From assembly GCF_016808335.1 (NCBI RefSeq), contig NC_053153.1, positions 16,813,033-16,877,032 of the forward strand: 64,000 nt of DNA, written 5' to 3'. The DNA comes from Panicum virgatum (lineage: Eukaryota; Streptophyta; Magnoliopsida; Poales; Poaceae). Position 1 is the first letter of the stretch. Each line of letters starts with the position of its first letter. A program made the translations under genes and the position numbers. Below the pieces are notes generated by a model, which worked only from the letters and a program-made list of their open reading frames with translations, was not told the DNA's origin and did no database searches. Positions 59,867-64,000 of the stretch are shown here, one piece after another.

Positions 59867-60000
59867 TAGTTTATCATTTGTGAGAGATGAGAAGAAAAGA
59901 CAGGCCCATATATTTGTTGTACCACAACAGGCAACGTAGGTGAGTGGACAAATAACACCTCGTACTCTCCGACTAAAAGCACCGGCAACAATAATCTCTA

Positions 60001-60020
60001 TCTCTACTACTAAAAAGAGG
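60001..60020 (+). other. Helitron-like 5' terminus
   Basis: TCTCTACTACTAAAAAGAGG preceded by A resembles grass Helitron 5' ends (A followed by TCTCTACTACT). It lies three bases before the duplicated segment at 60023, so the duplicate may have been captured by it. Confidence 0.4.
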
Positions 60021-60022
60021 AG

Positions 60023-60244
60023 GCTAAGTGTGGATCGGATCTACCAAGGGAACATGGAGCTGCTTGAGCCCGACCACGCACATACTGGCTGCCAATTCAA
60101 ACCGCCATTGAAATTAAGGAGAGTTGAGGTGTTGGAGGAAGACAAAGAGGGAGAAGAGAGCAAGCCGGGGATGAGGAAGCGGAGGAGGAAGAGGGGCATA
60201 AAGGTCACGCGACCATATCTTTTTGCAGCTAAGCAGCGTGCTTC
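60023..60244 (+). repeat. Duplicated gene fragment, copy B
   Basis: The longer, open copy of the segment at 39812-40028. It encodes MELLEPDHAHTG, then an acidic stretch and a basic MRKRRRKRGIKVTR, and stays open to about 60425. It matches no family I know. The open frame in B and the broken one in A suggest B is closer to the ancestral form. Confidence 0.8.
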
Positions 60245-60356
60245 AAACGCTGCCTTGTGTGCGCAGATCTCCTCCCGAGCTCCCTCGCCAGTCTCCACAC
60301 CTGCTACTGTGCTACAACGACTTGCAATGGCCGGATCTCTTTTGCCCGCCCCTTTA

Positions 60357-62109
60357 GGCCTAGTTTGGAAGCCCGTTTCCCGGCCGGGATCCCCGTCATT
60401 TCCCTGGGCCGGCAGCCCACGCTGAATCCTTCCACGCGGAGCCCGACATGTGACTTTGGAAGCCTGCTACATTGGGATTTCCGGCCCGGGTGAGCCCGAT
60501 ATCCCCGTGGAATCAGGCCCGGCCTACGAACATCGGGGAGAAGTCCCCCCGTCCGACCGTCCCTCGTGGCCTCGTCTCTCGCTCGACTCCGCGAGGCGCC
60601 GAAGCGGAAGTGCCGCCGCCGTCGGCGCCGCCGCCGGCGCTTGATCTCCTCTTCCAACCTTGCGATGACAGCTTCTCCTCCGCCGGTGTCCCTGCAGTCT
60701 CCTCCTTCGCATCAGGTGATTCCCCTCTCCCCGTTCCCTGGCATCTTCTTGCCCCCAAGCTAGGGTTCCTCCTCTCCTCACATCTTTTCTTGTACATCTT
60801 GTTGAAGAAAATTCGCAGCCAGGAGCAAGAGGAGATCCTGGCGTGGGTTCAATGGAGCAGGCGATCTGATACGCACACTCCTCTCCATTCTCCCTGATCC
60901 CTCCCAGATCGACGCTTATAATAGGTAAAGCAAACTCTGATGTGCCATATTTTGTTGATTTCCAGTGCCTCAGTGCTTCGCATGTACCATTTGCTTTGCA
61001 TCTTGATCACAATTGTCACCGAAAAACACTGCTGATTTGCCTTTGTTCACCAACTGTCCCGATCCCCTATTATACAAGTCCAGGATCTCATTAATTCTAG
61101 GCGCCTCTTTCTGTTGCCAGTACCTGCTGGAGTTGTCAGGAAGGGTGGTACAATTTTGCTACTGATAGTGGCTCATACTGTTTAAATTTGATATCTTTTC
61201 ACTCATGTCTTGGCGTTGCATTCATGACCTTTTTTGGACTACTGGTAGCTGAGTTAGAAAGTAGTAGTCCTAGTATGGTATGACACTGAACTTCATGTGT
61301 GAAGCTTCATGTGTTTAACTGCAAGAACGTATGGTATGACATGAGCAGCCGCTAAGTAGTAGACTAGTGGCTACTTGGTTTCTGAAGCAATTTATCTAGG
61401 TTGTAGTAGACTAGTTTTTTTTTTGAAATTTAAGATCTAGTCGATGGTAAAAGGTTGCTACTAGCTATATCTAGTGAAGCTTCATGATCTTTAGTTCATT
61501 GTGTATTGCATATGTGCTGCTTGAACAATTAAATTTTAATTCCTACTGATCATATTTTTACTCCTGATGATGCCTAGTATTGTTTCTTTCTTCCTTTGGC
61601 AGCCTGTTCACCGCGTGCTTCTGCTTCTGCTGTTAGCCTGCCACGAGACATGCAAGTGCAGTTTCTGCTGCGTGCTCTGCTTCTGTCTTCATGAATTTCT
61701 CAAGAATTTTATCCTGTTGTGGGATGGATGAATTGGACATGTTGGGATTTGATCGATGGAAAACTACTCTGGCTTGCATTGCGATCGGTTGAGAATGAAT
61801 TGAATATATTTTGTACATTGTAGATTTTGAGTTACATGCCAATGTGTGTGTACATCCCCGTGTTCGGAGGGCTGGAGTGGGCTGTTCTTGGCTGCAGCTG
61901 CAGCAGCCGAGCAGCCTAGCAGCCAGCAGCAGCAGAACGGCAGCAGCAGCAGGGAGTAATCATCCCGCAGGACCAGGGGAGGCGCCAAATGCTGCCCGGG
62001 ATGGGCACCCTGCGGGGAGAGCGCACCCCTGGGTTCTGACGGGCACAGGGATGGGGGGCCTAGGGGAGCGAAGCCCTGGGGATTAATCCCCGGCATCCCA
62101 AACTAGGCC
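60357..62109. mobile_element. Harbinger-like non-autonomous element
   Basis: Starts GGCCTAGTTTGG and ends CCAAACTAGGCC, a perfect 12-bp inverted repeat, with TTA duplicated on both sides (60354-60356 and 62110-62112). The 1.75-kb interior has no transposase. 60540-60900 is GC-rich with an exon-like look (GT-rich donor near 60715) and may be captured host sequence; the rest is AT-rich, with a GCAGCAGCAGC patch near 61895-61955. Confidence 0.82.
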
Positions 62110-62112
62110 TTA

Positions 62113-63712
62113 CGTGGATTTTACTCCTCCACTTCGACCACGTGCTCAACCCCGCTATGGGCAGGATGGCCCTGATGCTGACGTTGCCGGGACGCTCACT
62201 TCCGTGCGTGGAGATGGAGCATATCATACTCGCCGAATTCCGTTCAACATAGGTGACACTCCATACCGATAATCTAGTTGGTTCACCAATAAGGAAAAAC
62301 AGTGGTTTGCACTAAACCTCCACACATCCACAAGATTGAGCGTAATTGATTGCAGGTTCGATCCACCATCTTGCCAGGCCATGCATTTGGATTGTATGTA
62401 TGTAGAGTGAATTGAAGAAGAAAATTTGGACTTGCGTTGGAAATAATAATGTCATGGGAAGTTAAGAAGCATCAGCAACGCTTAATAATAATGTCATGGT
62501 GTGTGAAGCTGTACAGATCATCACTCCGATCTGAAGAAGAACTAGCTCATTTTCTCCATGCAAGTGAGGTTCGTGGTGACATGGAGAAAACTGTCATCCA
62601 TGCTTTTAGTGTGTTTGTCATGCAACTAGCGTCGTCCAATGGACGCAGATGGACGATGATGAGGCCCTGGGGGAGGCCGGAGGGGGGCGATGTGGCCAGA
62701 AAGGTTTTGATCCGCTAAACGCGCGACACAAAGAGTTGTGCAGATGACTATAATGACTGTATTGTTTCTTTATGGACGTCTACTCCCCGATTGCCGAGAA
62801 AGGCTTCATCTAGTTAATTATTAATTAGTTTCCCAGTAATTTTTGGGAAATGGCTTTCAGGTTTCAGTTGCTGCCTAGGTGCCACAATATTTGCAGTAAT
62901 TAAGGCGATATTTCCATCAACTGTAACCAGCAGTATTTTGTGTTGCTAGCTGTCGCGTGAGGTCCTTTATTAATTTTTCGCGTTTAGAGAAACGGAAACA
63001 AGCACATCTGCACTTTGTTGAAGAAGATACCGGATAACTTGAAGCAAATAGAGTCACGTGTATAGCTTGTCCATGCCAAGTGAGAACCCAACAACAAAAT
63101 GATGCATACACTGACCATACAATTAAGTGATAGTGAACAGCATGGTTTAGGGACGACGACTAGGGAATAAGTAGTTGATGATTGCATGCGTGGGCGTCGT
63201 GGCTGTACGTTTCCTGTAATAACATTATATTTGAAGTGCGTGGTAGTAGCAGAGTGAAGTAGTTGATGCATATGTGTTATGCTCACCCACCGCCATGGTG
63301 TGAGTAGGTAGATCATGCATTATATAGGACCGGGGTCATCTGGTCGTGGTAGTGTGTCATTTGATCTGTTATGCCTCTATACGAGCAGGGAGTGAACCTT
63401 GTTATGCGTCATGAATCCCCTCATCAATCTGGCATCCCGTGTCAGTACTGTCACCCTAGCCAGCCGTGAGGAAAACAAAGAGTGAGCTAACTTTACTCTC
63501 TCTCTCTCTTTGATTACTACTAATACCATTAGCCATCCATGGGCTCCCAACTGCAGCCCACTCACGGGCAGCCCACCAAACCCTTCGAACCGCGCGAGCC
63601 GGCCCAACAACTAAAGCGAGAGCTCGCTACATCAAGAATTTTTTTAATTTTTATATTTTTTTTTCCGATTTATCAAAAATATATGTCGAATTTTTTTTTG
63701 CAAAAAAATCAT
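62113..63712. other. Intergenic, nothing recognised
   Basis: Short open frames such as 62437-62718 match nothing. A CT microsatellite lies at about 63497-63511. No element ends were identified in this 1.6 kb. Confidence 0.45.
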
Positions 63713-63768
63713 CCTGCCGCCAGTTCATCCGGCGGAAGGTAAGTACCGCCGGATGAACCGGCGGCAGG
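63713..63768. repeat. Hairpin with 23-bp arms
   Basis: Arms 63713-63735 and 63746-63768 are inverted repeats matching at 22 of 23 positions around a 10-base loop. Variants of the same CCGCCGGATGAACC motif recur at about 63787-63805 and 63845-63880, so this is probably part of a larger repetitive element. Confidence 0.8.
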
Positions 63769-63909
63769 TGCACTGTAGAAAGCATACCGCTGGTTCATCC
63801 GGCGAAAAGTTACTGTAGCGTTTTCACTGCCACTGTAGCAACTTACCGCCGAATCAACCGGAGGTACGTCCGCCGAATAAGATCTAAATAAGTCGTGCTG
63901 CTCAACGGG

Positions 63910-63988
63910 GTGCACCGGGAATCAGATCTAAACAACTTTGTAATTACAATAAGTCTAGCGTTGTTTAGATGAAAAATTCCCGGTGCAC
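63910..63988. repeat. Short palindromic element
   Basis: Arms starting GTGCACCGGGAA and ending with the inverse TTCCCGGTGCAC are separated by an AT-rich loop; ATCTAAACAAC is also inverted inside. It looks like a small MITE or the end of a larger foldback element running out of the window. Confidence 0.7.
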
Positions 63989-64000
63989 TCCCGATGAGCA

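Noticed and set aside
62437..62718. 93-aa open frame near the right end
   Set aside because: No domain, no splice partners, and two internal repeats of ATAATGTCATGG suggest noncoding sequence.

Overview
This is nuclear DNA from a flowering plant, almost certainly a grass. The genes have spliced GT-AG introns with very GC-rich first exons. The spacers carry grass-type Tourist/Harbinger MITEs, a CACTA transposon, Copia and Sirevirus-like retroelements, a foldback Mutator-type MITE and a nuclear copy of plastid psaA. I cannot name the species from sequence alone.

Positions 1-24624 are a gene-bearing arm. It holds four genes: a condensin II subunit CAP-G2 gene (+, 5 exons, 1187 aa); a type IIB autoinhibited Ca2+-ATPase gene (-, convergent with CAP-G2, 7 exons, about 1025 aa); a DNA polymerase kappa gene (-, 14 exons, 674 aa); and an F-box gene (-, 2 exons) whose N-terminal part is frameshifted. 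Only small MITEs lie between them.

Positions 24767-50487 are a nest of transposable elements: a TIR element with a nested MITE; an 11.25-kb CACTA element (26470-37718, TSD TAT) with two decayed genes, inserted in one arm of an older palindromic hairpin element; a Harbinger-like element carrying a long-TIR GC-rich Pack-type insert; a broken ribosome-inactivating-protein-like fragment abutting a 1.1-kb plastid psaA fragment; a young full-length Copia element (42760-47883, TSD GTCAC) inside a decayed RNase H-like gene; and an 803-bp foldback MITE with a 9-bp TSD.

Positions 50240-64000 hold a Sirevirus-like 3' end with several polypurine tracts, a spliced gene of unknown function whose intron contains a solo LTR ending 12 bp before a splice acceptor, more Harbinger-type elements, a GC-rich stretch with a DUF300/LAZ1-like exon fragment, Helitron-like termini, and a 217-222 bp segment shared with 39812-40028.

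CAP-G2 and Pol kappa both serve chromosome structure and genome maintenance, and the Ca2+-ATPase serves ion homeostasis. There are no operons, and each gene stands alone. Exon boundaries were set by reading splice sites and checking that phases join. Family names come from recognising protein motifs, without database searches.
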